Assembly: GCA_963975425.1 (NCBI GenBank)
Contig: CAXBGS010000005.1
Span: 446,282-510,281 of the forward strand
DNA length: 64,000 nt
Source of the DNA: CAXBGS01 sp963975425
Lineage (GTDB): Bacteria > Planctomycetota > Planctomycetia > Pirellulales > Pirellulaceae
Direction of reading: 5' to 3'
Positions 19,081 to 27,759 of the stretch are shown one piece after another. Every line of letters starts with the position of its first letter. Positions within the stretch are counted from its first letter, which is position 1. Under the pieces are notes generated by a model, which made no database searches, was not told the DNA's origin, and saw only the letters and a program-made list of their open reading frames with translations. The position numbers and the translations under genes were made by a program.

Positions 19081-19280
19081 GTCGCGAAGCCCCTGGCCGT
19101 CCTTGCCAGGTCGGCTTTGCGCATCGGGACCAGCCACGTTTCCGCCGCACAGCAAACGCGAAGCCTGCCTGTTCAGCGCTGTGTGAGCACCAATCTCGGT
19201 TGGCTCGGCATTGGATTTGAGCAACCGAGCTCACGTGGCTGGGGTTTTCCGCGTTTGGGACTCGCACGGATCGGGATCGA

Positions 19281-19760
19281 TCAAGATGATCCCAATTCAC
19301 CCACGGCATCGATCACTTGCTGGTCGTGCCCGTCAACTTTGACGCGTTTCCAAACCTTGGCAACCTTGCCATCGGCATCGATCAGGTAGGTGGATCGCTG
19401 GATTCCCATCGATTTTTTGCCGTACATGTTCTTCTCGCGCCAAGCGCCGTATTTTTCGCTCATCGCGTGATTCTCATCGACCAGCAACGGAAACGGCAGC
19501 GAATACTTCTCGCGAAACTTGGTGTGGCTGGCCGCGTCGTCGGTGCTGACGCCCAACAGGTGAACCCCCAGCTTCTTGATCTCGTCATAGCGATCACGAA
19601 AGGCACAAGCCTCTTTGGTACAGCCCGGCGTGTCATCGCGGGGGTAAAAGTAGAGGACGACCGGTTTTCCCTTCAGTTCGCTTAGTTTTACCTTATTGCC
19701 CGAGTCGTCTTTCAGGGTAAACGCCGGTGCCTTTTTGCCCGGTTCAATCCAATCGGCCAT
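19281..19760 (-). CDS. bcp: Thioredoxin-dependent thiol peroxidase (bacterioferritin comigratory protein)
   Basis: A 159-residue atypical 2-Cys peroxiredoxin that reduces hydroperoxides. The motif DTPGCTKEACAFRD near residue 45 contains the peroxidatic Cys and, five residues on, the resolving Cys of the Bcp subfamily. YFYPRDD and the catalytic Arg region near residue 120 are also present. AGGA lies eight bases before the ATG at 19760. It is a monocistronic gene convergent with accC. Confidence 0.95.
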   Translation of the reverse strand: MADWIEPGKKAPAFTLKDDSGNKVKLSELKGKPVVLYFYPRDDTPGCTKEACAFRDRYDEIKKLGVHLLGVSTDDAASHTKFREKYSLPFPLLVDENHAMSEKYGAWREKNMYGKKSMGIQRSTYLIDADGKVAKVWKRVKVDGHDQQVIDAVGELGSS

Positions 19761-19962
19761 CTGTATCTTCCTATCGATGGATGTGTCAAAGAATGTGATT
19801 TGGCTACAGGATATGCGTCACGGCAAGCCCGACAACCCGCTCGACAGTACCGCCGATGTGCCATCGGCGACCAAACCGATATCCGACACGCCCCCACTGC
19901 CGCTTTGACAATCCTGATAACGCATGCGTGACATATCTCACAAAAGCACTAAACTCACGACT

Positions 19963-20481
19963 ATGACCAACCCAACTGAATCTGCCGAAAGTCCGGACGA
20001 ACACGATCCGAACGCTATCGAAACCGAACCATCCGCCGAGGTTTCATCGGACGCCAGCCCGTCGAATCCGACGCCCTCGCGCGCGATCCGTCCCAACGGC
20101 ACCGAGCTAAGCCGCAAACTTGCGGCAGCTGCGGCACAGGTGGCGCTGGATAACAACGCCCAAGACGTCATTGTCTTGGATGTTTGTGCGCAGTCGGCCG
20201 AATTCGATTTCTTTGTCCTGGCAACCGGCAGCAGTCGGCGTCAATTGCACGCGATCAGCGAACAAATCGATGATCGGCTGGAAAAAGACCTCGGTGACCG
20301 CCGCATGGGAATCGAAGGTTATGACGAAAGTCGATGGATCGTATTGGATTACGGCAGCATCGTCGTGCATTTGTTCGACGACGAAACGCGCGAGTATTAC
20401 GATCTTGAATCCCTGTGGGCCGACGGCACTGAAATCCCGCTTTCCGAACTCGGTTTGACGCCCAACAACAGCCCCGAATGA
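19963..20481 (+). CDS. rsfS: Ribosomal silencing factor RsfS
   Basis: The C-terminal 115 residues are the RsfS/DUF143 domain (VIVLDVCAQSAEFDFFVLAT, then GYDESRWIVLDYGSIVVHLF and YYDLESLW). RsfS binds uL14 on the large subunit and blocks subunit joining when nutrients are short. The N-terminal 55 residues are an acidic, Pro/Ser-rich extension that looks disordered. The ATG at 19963 or 19924 is possible; the domain is unaffected. It is ten bases upstream of argS, so probably co-transcribed. Confidence 0.9.
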   Translation: MTNPTESAESPDEHDPNAIETEPSAEVSSDASPSNPTPSRAIRPNGTELSRKLAAAAAQVALDNNAQDVIVLDVCAQSAEFDFFVLATGSSRRQLHAISEQIDDRLEKDLGDRRMGIEGYDESRWIVLDYGSIVVHLFDDETREYYDLESLWADGTEIPLSELGLTPNNSPE

Positions 20482-20491
20482 TTCGCCCGCG

Positions 20492-22474
20492 ATGCATCTT
20501 CCCTCACTGCTTGAGGCGCGATTTCGCGCCGCCCTGTCCGATCTGACGGACCAGACCGAGACGTTTGCCGCCATGATTCGTGGTACGAACGACCCGAAAT
20601 TTGGCGACTATCAATCCAACTGCGCGATGCCGTTGGCGAAGTCCCTCTCGGGCAAAAACCCGCGCCTGATCGCTGATGAAATCGTTTCGAATTTGGATGT
20701 CGCTGACCTATGCGAAACGCCCGAAGTCGCCGGCCCCGGTTTTATCAACCTGAAACTGAAAGATTCGTTTCTGCTGGAACAGTTCCGATTGCTGCTGCAG
20801 GATGAACGCTGTTTGGTAAAAACGGTCGACCAGCCCGCCTCGATCGTCGTTGACTTTTCGTCGCCCAACGTCGCCAAGCCGATGCACGTCGGGCATATCC
20901 GCAGCACGGTCATCGGCGATGCGCTTGCCCGAGTGCTTCACTTTCTGGGCTACCAGACGATCACCGACAATCATTTGGGTGACTGGGGTACGCAATTCGG
21001 GATCATCATTTACGGTTACAAACACTTTGGTGATCCCAAGGTGGTTGCCGCCGATCCCGTCCCCGAATTGGCCAAGCTGTATCGCCTGGTCAACCAATTG
21101 ATCGAGTACCGCAAGGCGATCGCTTCGGTCGAAGCTCTGCAAGGGCAAGTCGACACCCTGTCCGAGCAATTCGCTCAAGCAAAGCAGCAAGCCGAGAACG
21201 CTGAGGCCAAGGAAGCCAAAAAAGCAAGAAAGGCAGCGGGCGGCGTCCAGAAAAAATTGGCTGCGGCGGAAGACAAGCTTGCAGAAACCAAGGCAAAGAT
21301 CACGGCGGTCGATTCCGATCCGCAACTGAAACAAATCGCGGATCAGCATCCAACGGTCGACAAGGATGTCCTTGGTGAAACCGTAAAGCTGCACCAGGGG
21401 GATGCCGAAAACCTGAAACTCTGGACCGAGTTCCTGCCGCACTGCAAGGACGAAATCAATCGCATCTACGACCGTTTGAATGTCCAGTTTGACCATACGC
21501 TGGGGGAAAGCTTTTATCACTCGATGCTTCAAGACGTTGTCGACGATCTGAGCCAACGAGGCTTGGCAACCGAGAGCGATGGCGCGACGTGTGTCTTTCT
21601 AGACGATTTCGACGCGCCGATGATTGTGCGAAAACAAGACGGCGCTTTCCTGTATGCGACGACTGATTTAGCAACGCTGAAGTATCGATTGCAACAGTTT
21701 GACCCGGCCGAAATCCTGTATGTCGTCGACACTCGGCAAAGCGAACACTTTGACAAACTGTTTGCCGTCGCTCGCCGCATCGGCATGCAAGACGTGAAAT
21801 TGGTCCACGTCAATTTCGGAACCGTCTTGGGCGAAGACGGGCGACCGATGAAAACGCGAAGCGGCACGCTGATCGGACTCGAGGGCTTGCTAGACGACGC
21901 GGTTGCACGTGCTCGTGACGTGGTTTGTAACCCCGAGCGTCTAAGTCGGTTTGATCCGCCAATGGACGAATCCGAACAACACCGGGTCGCGGAAGTTGTC
22001 GGCATCGGCGCGATCAAGTTCGCTGATTTGGCGCATCACCGCAGCAGCGACTACAAGTTCAATCTCGACAAGATGGTCGCGCTCGAGGGGAATACCGCTG
22101 CTTATGTTCAGTATTCATACGCTCGAACTCAGTCGATTATTCGCCGAAGCGGTCTGTCAGAGAATCAGATCATTGATGCCGCGATGAACGGCACCCTGAA
22201 ATTTTCGGAGCCCGCCGAAAGAAATCTAGTCTTAACATGCTTACGTTTCGAAGAAGCATTGACGGGTGTGCACCAAGATTATGCGCCAAATCAACTCGTG
22301 GATTATTTGCTGGAACTGTCAAAAGCTTATGCGGTTTTCAACGACAATTGCCACGTGTTAAACGCTGATACCGAAGAACAAAAAACCATAAGACTCGCTT
22401 TGGTGTGCATTGCGGCGCGGCTGCTCAAACTAGGACTTTCGCTGTTGGGTGTCGATGTCGTTGAGCGAATGTAG
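20492..22474 (+). CDS. argS: Arginyl-tRNA synthetase with a coiled-coil insertion
   Basis: A 660-residue class I synthetase charging tRNA-Arg. The HIGH-type motif appears as PMHVGHIRST near residue 130, the KMSKS position is the degenerate MKTRSGTL, and the C-terminal DALR anticodon-binding domain contains EGNTAAYVQYSYAR. Family members are usually about 550-580 residues. The excess is mainly an Ala/Lys/Glu/Gln-rich segment at about residues 208-285 that should form an antiparallel coiled coil inside the catalytic domain. The start ATG at 20492 follows rsfS closely. Confidence 0.94.
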   Translation: MHLPSLLEARFRAALSDLTDQTETFAAMIRGTNDPKFGDYQSNCAMPLAKSLSGKNPRLIADEIVSNLDVADLCETPEVAGPGFINLKLKDSFLLEQFRLLLQDERCLVKTVDQPASIVVDFSSPNVAKPMHVGHIRSTVIGDALARVLHFLGYQTITDNHLGDWGTQFGIIIYGYKHFGDPKVVAADPVPELAKLYRLVNQLIEYRKAIASVEALQGQVDTLSEQFAQAKQQAENAEAKEAKKARKAAGGVQKKLAAAEDKLAETKAKITAVDSDPQLKQIADQHPTVDKDVLGETVKLHQGDAENLKLWTEFLPHCKDEINRIYDRLNVQFDHTLGESFYHSMLQDVVDDLSQRGLATESDGATCVFLDDFDAPMIVRKQDGAFLYATTDLATLKYRLQQFDPAEILYVVDTRQSEHFDKLFAVARRIGMQDVKLVHVNFGTVLGEDGRPMKTRSGTLIGLEGLLDDAVARARDVVCNPERLSRFDPPMDESEQHRVAEVVGIGAIKFADLAHHRSSDYKFNLDKMVALEGNTAAYVQYSYARTQSIIRRSGLSENQIIDAAMNGTLKFSEPAERNLVLTCLRFEEALTGVHQDYAPNQLVDYLLELSKAYAVFNDNCHVLNADTEEQKTIRLALVCIAARLLKLGLSLLGVDVVERM

Positions 22475-22571
22475 ATAGGTTTTGCGTTTTATGATTGACG
22501 ATCAATCACTGCCGGTCTCATAATACGCCACACGTCGACTCAGCAATTGATGCTTCCGCGAGGACCTATGT

Positions 22572-22602
22572 GATCAGAGTTTTCGCGGAAACACCTCTGA
22601 TC
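22572..22602 (+). other. Strong hairpin in the leader of the basic small protein gene
   Basis: A perfect eight-base inverted repeat (GATCAGAG / CTCTGATC) whose 15-base interior can extend the stem with GTTT/AAAC. It lies in the 250-base gap between argS and the gene at 22724, about 120 bases before that ATG. No T-tract follows, so it is not an obvious terminator; a leader structure or RNA-processing site is possible. Confidence 0.5.
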
Positions 22603-22723
22603 GGATGCTGGTTCGTTTTCCTGACTTCCTGTTGTACATCAAGACGTCTCGCGTTGGTAAATGCGTGGCCGAGCCATCGTGACGATGTTTTGAAGCGATC
22701 CAAAGGCACATAGGTTAGTAGAG

Positions 22724-23062
22724 ATGGCGAAGAAAAAGAGTGTCAACAAGTCGAAAGCGATCCGCGACTACTACGCCGCCAATCCCAAAGCAAAACCATT
22801 AGAGGTTGCCGCAGCGCTTAAGAAATCAGGGATCGACGTCACTCCCGCATTTGTGAGCACGATCCGATCGACGTCCAAGAAAAAGAAGGTTGGAAAACCT
22901 GGTCGTCCCACCGGCTCGAAATCGTCGCGACAAAAAACGGGCACCGGCGCCGATGACGTCTCATTCGATTCGCTGATCAAAGTCAAATCGATCGTCGAAC
23001 AGATGGGCGGTGTCGCACAGGCTCGCGCCGCGCTGGATGCCCTCGAAATTCTGCTCGATTAA
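22724..23062 (+). CDS. Small basic protein, planctomycete conserved type
   Basis: A 112-residue protein. A Lys-rich N-terminus (MAKKKSVNKSKAIRDYYAA) leads into a helix-turn-helix-like segment (EVAAALKKSGIDVTPAFVST), then a basic linker with KPGRPTGSKS, which resembles an AT-hook core (GRP), and an acidic helical C-terminus. The layout suggests a small DNA-associated protein; this is inference. The ATG at 22724 is preceded by an AG-rich tract. It stands alone, downstream of argS and upstream of the kinase. Confidence 0.75.
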   Translation: MAKKKSVNKSKAIRDYYAANPKAKPLEVAAALKKSGIDVTPAFVSTIRSTSKKKKVGKPGRPTGSKSSRQKTGTGADDVSFDSLIKVKSIVEQMGGVAQARAALDALEILLD

Positions 23063-23383
23063 CTCGATAGCGCCCGATCTAATGCGCGATCAACTGGCCG
23101 CTTTCAATCAGGGTGAGTGTGCTACCGGAACGTCAGCGATACAGCATCAGCCGGTCTCGCTGCGTCAAAACGACCACCCCTGTGGGCCCGGTTGGGTTTC
23201 TATTCATCAGTCCGATCACGTCGTTTCGTCCGGTTTTTCAGCTCATCGACCGACCTGAATCGCCGGTATTGCAGATGTGACCATGCGTGTTAGGGCCAAT
23301 CGGGGGACTTCTGTGTAGAATGGGGGCGAACGTATTTGTTGACGCTGCCCCACTACGACTGAATCTTAAGACGTTTCCCAAAG
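23063..23383 (+). other. Intergenic, probable promoter region of the kinase
   Basis: 321 bases with no convincing gene. TAGAAT at 23316-23321 resembles a -10 box but has no good -35 at the right spacing. Nothing else stands out. Confidence 0.35.
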
Positions 23384-24886
23384 ATGGAAGAGATCACGCC
23401 CGACTATTTCGCTCAGCGAGTCATCGATTTTTCGCTCGCTCAACGGCGCGACGTCGAACAGGCGATGGGCGAACTCGGTGGAAGCGCAACGACCAAGGAA
23501 ACGATCGAATTCTTTCAACAGCGTGGGTTGGTGACGACCCTGCAGGCTGAAAAGATCCTCAAACGCGACCGCACAGGATATTTCTACGGCGACTACAAAG
23601 TCCTGTACATCATCGGTGCCGGAACATTCGCGCGGGTTTATCGAGCCAGCAAGGATGGCGAGGTCTTTGCCGTCAAGGTCTTACGAAAACGATTCCGTGA
23701 CGAAGCGAAAGAGCTAGAACAATTTCTTCGCGAAGGTCGCGTGGGTCTCAAGCTTCGCCACCCCAATATCGTCAGCATTCATGATGTGGTTGCCGACATG
23801 CGCAACCCATTCTTGGTCATGGAGTTTGTCGAAGGGCAAACGCTGCGAGAGCTTGTCCGGATTCGTGGCAAGTTGCCACCCACGCTGGCACTGCGTTTGA
23901 TCGCCGAAATTGCGGCGGGGCTTGCCCATGCAGCAACCTTTGGTGTTTCGCACCGGGACTTGAAATTGTCGAACGTCCTGGTTTCGTCCACCGGGCAAGC
24001 GAAACTGGTTGACTTCGGTTTGGCGGCTCTAACCGATCGGAACAATCCCGAGCAGATGGCGGATTGCCCCAACGCACGCGCGATTGACTATGCCGCGCTG
24101 GAACGGGGCACAGGCGTTCGTAAAGATGATCCGCGCAGCGATGTCTACTTCGCCGGCAACATGCTTTACCACATGGTCGCCGGCACGCCCGCATTGACCG
24201 AAACTCGCGACCGTATCCAGCGACTGAATGTCAGTCGCTTTCAACAAATCACTCCGCTGCACGAGGTGGTTCCGGATGTGCCTGGTGTGGTGGGCCAATT
24301 GGTCAGCCGCGCACTGGAATTTGACCCAAAGAAGCGAATTCAATCGGCCGCCGCGCTTAGCGCCGAAGCGAAAAAAGCCATCAGCGTCTTGGAAGGGAAC
24401 GTACCCAAACGGGTCAACAGCCATTTCGCGCAGACAATGGCCGAGCATACCGACGATGACGAATCGGTTAGCAGCGAGGGCGAAGGCTACGTCGTCATGC
24501 TGGTAGAGAAGAAAGAGGGACTGCAGAACGCGATCCGCGAAAGATTGAAATCTCGCGGCTATCGCGTCTTGGTGATCTCGGATCCGAACCGCGCGTTGGC
24601 AAGATTCACCGACGGCGATGAAGCGCCGGCCGACTGTGTCATCTTTGGTGCGTCGGAATTAGGTTCCCTTGCGGTGGAAGCACACAATCGCTTTGCCGAG
24701 GACGAAAACACGTCCCATATCCCGACGATCCTGCTGGCCGACCGACGCCAGTCAAACGTGATCAACGCGGCCAAACGCGGCAGCAACCGCAAACTGCTAT
24801 CACTGCCTTTGAAAGTGCGTGAATTGCGAACGGCATTGAAACAGCTGTTGACAAACGTCGAACGACGAGAACTGGGAACGTTCTAG
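23384..24886 (+). CDS. Serine/threonine protein kinase with receiver-like C-terminal domain
   Basis: A 500-residue protein without a transmembrane helix. Residues 1-65 are a helical lead-in. The kinase domain spans about 68-330: glycine loop IGAGTFARVY, ATP lysine in FAVKVL, catalytic HRDLKLSNV, DFG in VDFGLAAL. Residues 365-495 (YVVMLVEKKEGLQNAIRERL onward) have the alternating strand-helix layout of a response-regulator receiver, but the phospho-acceptor region is not clearly conserved (NPRALA... ADCVIFG), so it is probably a pseudo-receiver. A Hanks-type kinase fused to such a domain suggests cytoplasmic signalling. The target is unknown. Confidence 0.88.
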   Translation: MEEITPDYFAQRVIDFSLAQRRDVEQAMGELGGSATTKETIEFFQQRGLVTTLQAEKILKRDRTGYFYGDYKVLYIIGAGTFARVYRASKDGEVFAVKVLRKRFRDEAKELEQFLREGRVGLKLRHPNIVSIHDVVADMRNPFLVMEFVEGQTLRELVRIRGKLPPTLALRLIAEIAAGLAHAATFGVSHRDLKLSNVLVSSTGQAKLVDFGLAALTDRNNPEQMADCPNARAIDYAALERGTGVRKDDPRSDVYFAGNMLYHMVAGTPALTETRDRIQRLNVSRFQQITPLHEVVPDVPGVVGQLVSRALEFDPKKRIQSAAALSAEAKKAISVLEGNVPKRVNSHFAQTMAEHTDDDESVSSEGEGYVVMLVEKKEGLQNAIRERLKSRGYRVLVISDPNRALARFTDGDEAPADCVIFGASELGSLAVEAHNRFAEDENTSHIPTILLADRRQSNVINAAKRGSNRKLLSLPLKVRELRTALKQLLTNVERRELGTF

Positions 24887-24905
24887 AGAAGGGAACGTTC
24901 CAAGT

Positions 24906-24933
24906 GGCGCCCGCCAACTGAATGGCGGGCGCC
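24906..24933. terminator. Bidirectional terminator-like hairpin
   Basis: A perfect 11-base stem GGCGCCCGCCA / TGGCGGGCGCC with a six-base loop, in the 95-base gap where the kinase and glgX converge. T-tracts are weak on both sides. Just upstream, GGAACGTTC occurs twice (over the kinase stop and 20 bases on) and is itself palindromic in its core. Confidence 0.7.
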
Positions 24934-24981
24934 GGCTGACTCTCGACCGGCCGCCAGCCGTGATGGTTCATGCGGTGATTT

Positions 24982-27072
24982 TTACACCGCGGGGTCGCCG
25001 CTGACATACACCGTCAACGAGTGGCAAGGCATCGCCACGAGTCGGGTCGCCGGCGGCGATGGGCCGTCGATATCGGGGTAGATGTCGCCGGGTGAATCCG
25101 CCGCGGTGTCGATGAACAGGTTCCATTTCGTACCACGTCCGACTTCTGGCAACTTGTACTCACGATCTTGGCCGGTGCTGTTGAACATCATCACCAAGTC
25201 GCGACCGAGCCCCTCGGGATCGTCCGCTTTGCCGGGTGCCGCGATATAGGCAACCATCGCCAGTTCATGTTGCCCCCAGTCCAGCGGGCTGCCGTCGGGC
25301 GCGTACCACGACACATCTGGGATCAATCGCCCATCAACCGGCTTGCCGGTCAGGTATTCGCGACGTCGTACCGTTGGCTGCTCGCGCCGAAACTTGGTCA
25401 GTGACTGGACAAACCGAAGCATGTCGGCATTCTTTTCGACCAAACGCCAATCGAACCAGCTGATGTCGGTGTCTTGGCAGTACGCGTTGTTATTGCCTTT
25501 TTGCGTTCGCCGAATCTCGTCGCCACTGACCAACATTGGGACACCCTGACTCAACATCAGAGTGGCCAACATATTTCGGATTTGGCGTCCGCGAATCGTA
25601 TTGATCGACTTTTTGCGAGTTGTGCCTTCGGCACCATAATTGTCGCTGATGTTGTGGTTGTCGCCGTCGCGATTGTCTTCGCCGTTGGCCAGATTGTGTT
25701 TCTCTTTGTAAGAAACCAAATCATTCATCGTAAAGCCGTCGTGGCTGGTGATGAAATTGATGCTGCAAAACGGCGGTCGTCCGTCATGCTCGTACAAATC
25801 ACTGCTGCCGGCCAAGCGGGTCGCCAACGCGCCCAGCGTTCCGCCATCACCTCGCCAAAAGCCGCGCACATCGTCGCGATAACGCCCGTTCCATTCGGCC
25901 CATCGGTGATTACCAAAGGATCCGACTTGATAGGCGCCGGCGGCATCCCAAGCTTCGGCGATAATTTTAGTATCGGCCAGCAAAGGATCTTCGGCAATCA
26001 ATTCGACCATCGGCGGGTTGGGGATCAGTTCGCCGTTACGGTCACGGCTCAGGATACTCGCCAGATCGAATCGGAAACCGTCAATGTGATAGTTGTGTAC
26101 CCAGTGACGCAGGCAATGAAAGATCATTTCGCGAACGACCGGATGATTCCCGTTGATCGTGTTCCCGCAGCCGCTGTAGTTCGTATAGTGCTTGCCTTCG
26201 CTCAGGATGTAATAGACTTGGTTTTCGAGTCCTTTGAACGATAGCGTCGGCCCCTGTTCGTTTCCTTCGCACGTATGATTGAACACGACGTCCAAGATGA
26301 CTTCGATCCCTGCGGCGTGCAGTGCCTTGACCATCTCTTTGAATTCGCGAACGTGTGCGCCGGGTTTCTTGCTGTGGCCGTAACCACGGTGTGGTGAAAA
26401 GAATGCCATCGGATCGTACCCCCAATAGTTGGGACGATCCATTTTGTTGCCGTAGATGTCACGAATCGGAAATTCGTTGACCGGCATCAGCTCAACCGCG
26501 GTGATGCCCAGCGACTTGAGATATGGAATTTTCTCGATCACGCCCAGATAGCTGCCAGGTGCCTTGACCTTGGCGGTACGACTCTTGGTGAAACCCTTGA
26601 CGTGCATTTCATAGATGATTGATTCACTGATGTCGCGACGAATATGTCGATCGCCGTCCCAATCAAAGGAATCATCAATGACGACACAGCGCGGGGGCCG
26701 AATCACGCCATCGGTGCTGGGCTGAAACTCGCCCGCGAGTGCCATCGCATAGGGGTCGATCAGACGCGCCGATGAATCAAAGCGGTGACCGTTGTCGGGA
26801 TCCCAAGGTCCGCAGGCTTGCAGGTGATACAGTTGTCCGGCATCGATCCCGGGAACGTGCAGGCTCCAGACATCGCCCCAGCGATCAGTGTCGCGATCAA
26901 AGTCGATGACTTCGGCCGGTTCGCGGTCGGTAATTTTGTTGTACAGCAATAATCGCATCGCCGTCGCCGATCGACTGAAGACCGAAAACTGCACACCGGT
27001 CTCTTGCAATTTGGCGCCGAACGGCGGTTGGTAAGCGAACTGTAGATCAGGGCACGGCTGGCGCATGAGCAT
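24982..27072 (-). CDS. glgX: Glycogen debranching enzyme (isoamylase type)
   Basis: A 696-residue GH13 enzyme hydrolysing alpha-1,6 branches of glycogen. The N-terminal CBM48 domain (GAKLQETGVQFSVFSRSA) is followed by the GH13 barrel: region I DVVFNHT, region II GFRFDLAS with the nucleophile Asp, region III EAWD with the acid Glu, and region IV FITSHDG with the transition-state Asp. Length and YWGYDPMAFFSPH are typical of GlgX/TreX. ATGs occur at 27072 and 27066. It converges with the kinase and stands alone; the next gene on its 5' side starts about 690 bases away. Confidence 0.93.
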   Translation of the reverse strand: MLMRQPCPDLQFAYQPPFGAKLQETGVQFSVFSRSATAMRLLLYNKITDREPAEVIDFDRDTDRWGDVWSLHVPGIDAGQLYHLQACGPWDPDNGHRFDSSARLIDPYAMALAGEFQPSTDGVIRPPRCVVIDDSFDWDGDRHIRRDISESIIYEMHVKGFTKSRTAKVKAPGSYLGVIEKIPYLKSLGITAVELMPVNEFPIRDIYGNKMDRPNYWGYDPMAFFSPHRGYGHSKKPGAHVREFKEMVKALHAAGIEVILDVVFNHTCEGNEQGPTLSFKGLENQVYYILSEGKHYTNYSGCGNTINGNHPVVREMIFHCLRHWVHNYHIDGFRFDLASILSRDRNGELIPNPPMVELIAEDPLLADTKIIAEAWDAAGAYQVGSFGNHRWAEWNGRYRDDVRGFWRGDGGTLGALATRLAGSSDLYEHDGRPPFCSINFITSHDGFTMNDLVSYKEKHNLANGEDNRDGDNHNISDNYGAEGTTRKKSINTIRGRQIRNMLATLMLSQGVPMLVSGDEIRRTQKGNNNAYCQDTDISWFDWRLVEKNADMLRFVQSLTKFRREQPTVRRREYLTGKPVDGRLIPDVSWYAPDGSPLDWGQHELAMVAYIAAPGKADDPEGLGRDLVMMFNSTGQDREYKLPEVGRGTKWNLFIDTAADSPGDIYPDIDGPSPPATRLVAMPCHSLTVYVSGDPAV

Positions 27073-27759
27073 GTTGCGGGTCTCTTCCTTCAGTCTCGAT
27101 CATTCACTGCGATCCCGTACGCGTCTTCCTACGAAAACGGACGAACTCTGGATCGAAGCGACGAATTTCCATGAATCAGTAACACGGAACCCACCGCCTC
27201 GGATGCGGCAGTCCCACGAAGAAACCTACCACCTCCCTATTGCAATGACCGAGCAACCACGAAGCTCCCGCGGAAAACCGTGGGCAGGGGCGGTTGCTGC
27301 GACGTCTAGCGATTTCCTGCCGGACAATCCTCCCAGGGAAGTGAGAAAAACAATGCGGGTCAGAGCGATGATTCCGCTCCCGCGACAAGAGAGCATACCG
27401 CAACCGCACTCGGCAAAGAACGCCGGAATCGCTCGGAGAGTGATTCCGCGGCACATTGGAGCCAAGTCCGCCCTTGAACGTCGCTCGTGCCTGCTGACCG
27501 CCGTTTGTGGCTTCTATTGGTGCTGTTACCCGGCGGCCTCAGAAGTCATGATAGGCAACACAGCGAAGCTGCCGTCTCGACCCATCCCGCCGAGAGACCG
27601 GTCTCGGCCGACTTTCCAGACAATTGCCCTACACTGGGTATCGTTGTCTTGCGTTTTCGAACGAGTCTGGCGGCGCCGCACGGGTTGGTTCGGTTACGGT
27701 CACCCGCTGCCATCGTTTTATTGTCTGGTTATTCCTCCGCATGAAGACTCTCTGCCGAT
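27073..27759 (+). ncRNA. Structured gene-free region, possible + strand RNA
   Basis: 687 bases between divergent glgX and purM. The open frames here have poor protein-like composition. Several hairpins are stable only if read on the + strand, because they use G-U pairs: CCCGCGG-AAAA-CCGTGGG at 27267-27284, enclosed by GCAACC/GGTTGC (27253-27297); GAGCG/CGCTC with GCGGG/CCCGC around 27356-27382; and GGAATCGCTC/GAGTGATTCC at 27425-27447. The piece GACAAGAGAGCATACCGC recalls RNase P core region II, but region I is absent. Identity unknown; it might also simply be long leader DNA for purM. Confidence 0.4.

Noticed and set aside
27253..27480. RNase P RNA
   Set aside because: GACAAGAGAGCATACCGC resembles core region II, but the essential GAGGAAAGTCC-type region I and the 3' partner are missing on both strands.
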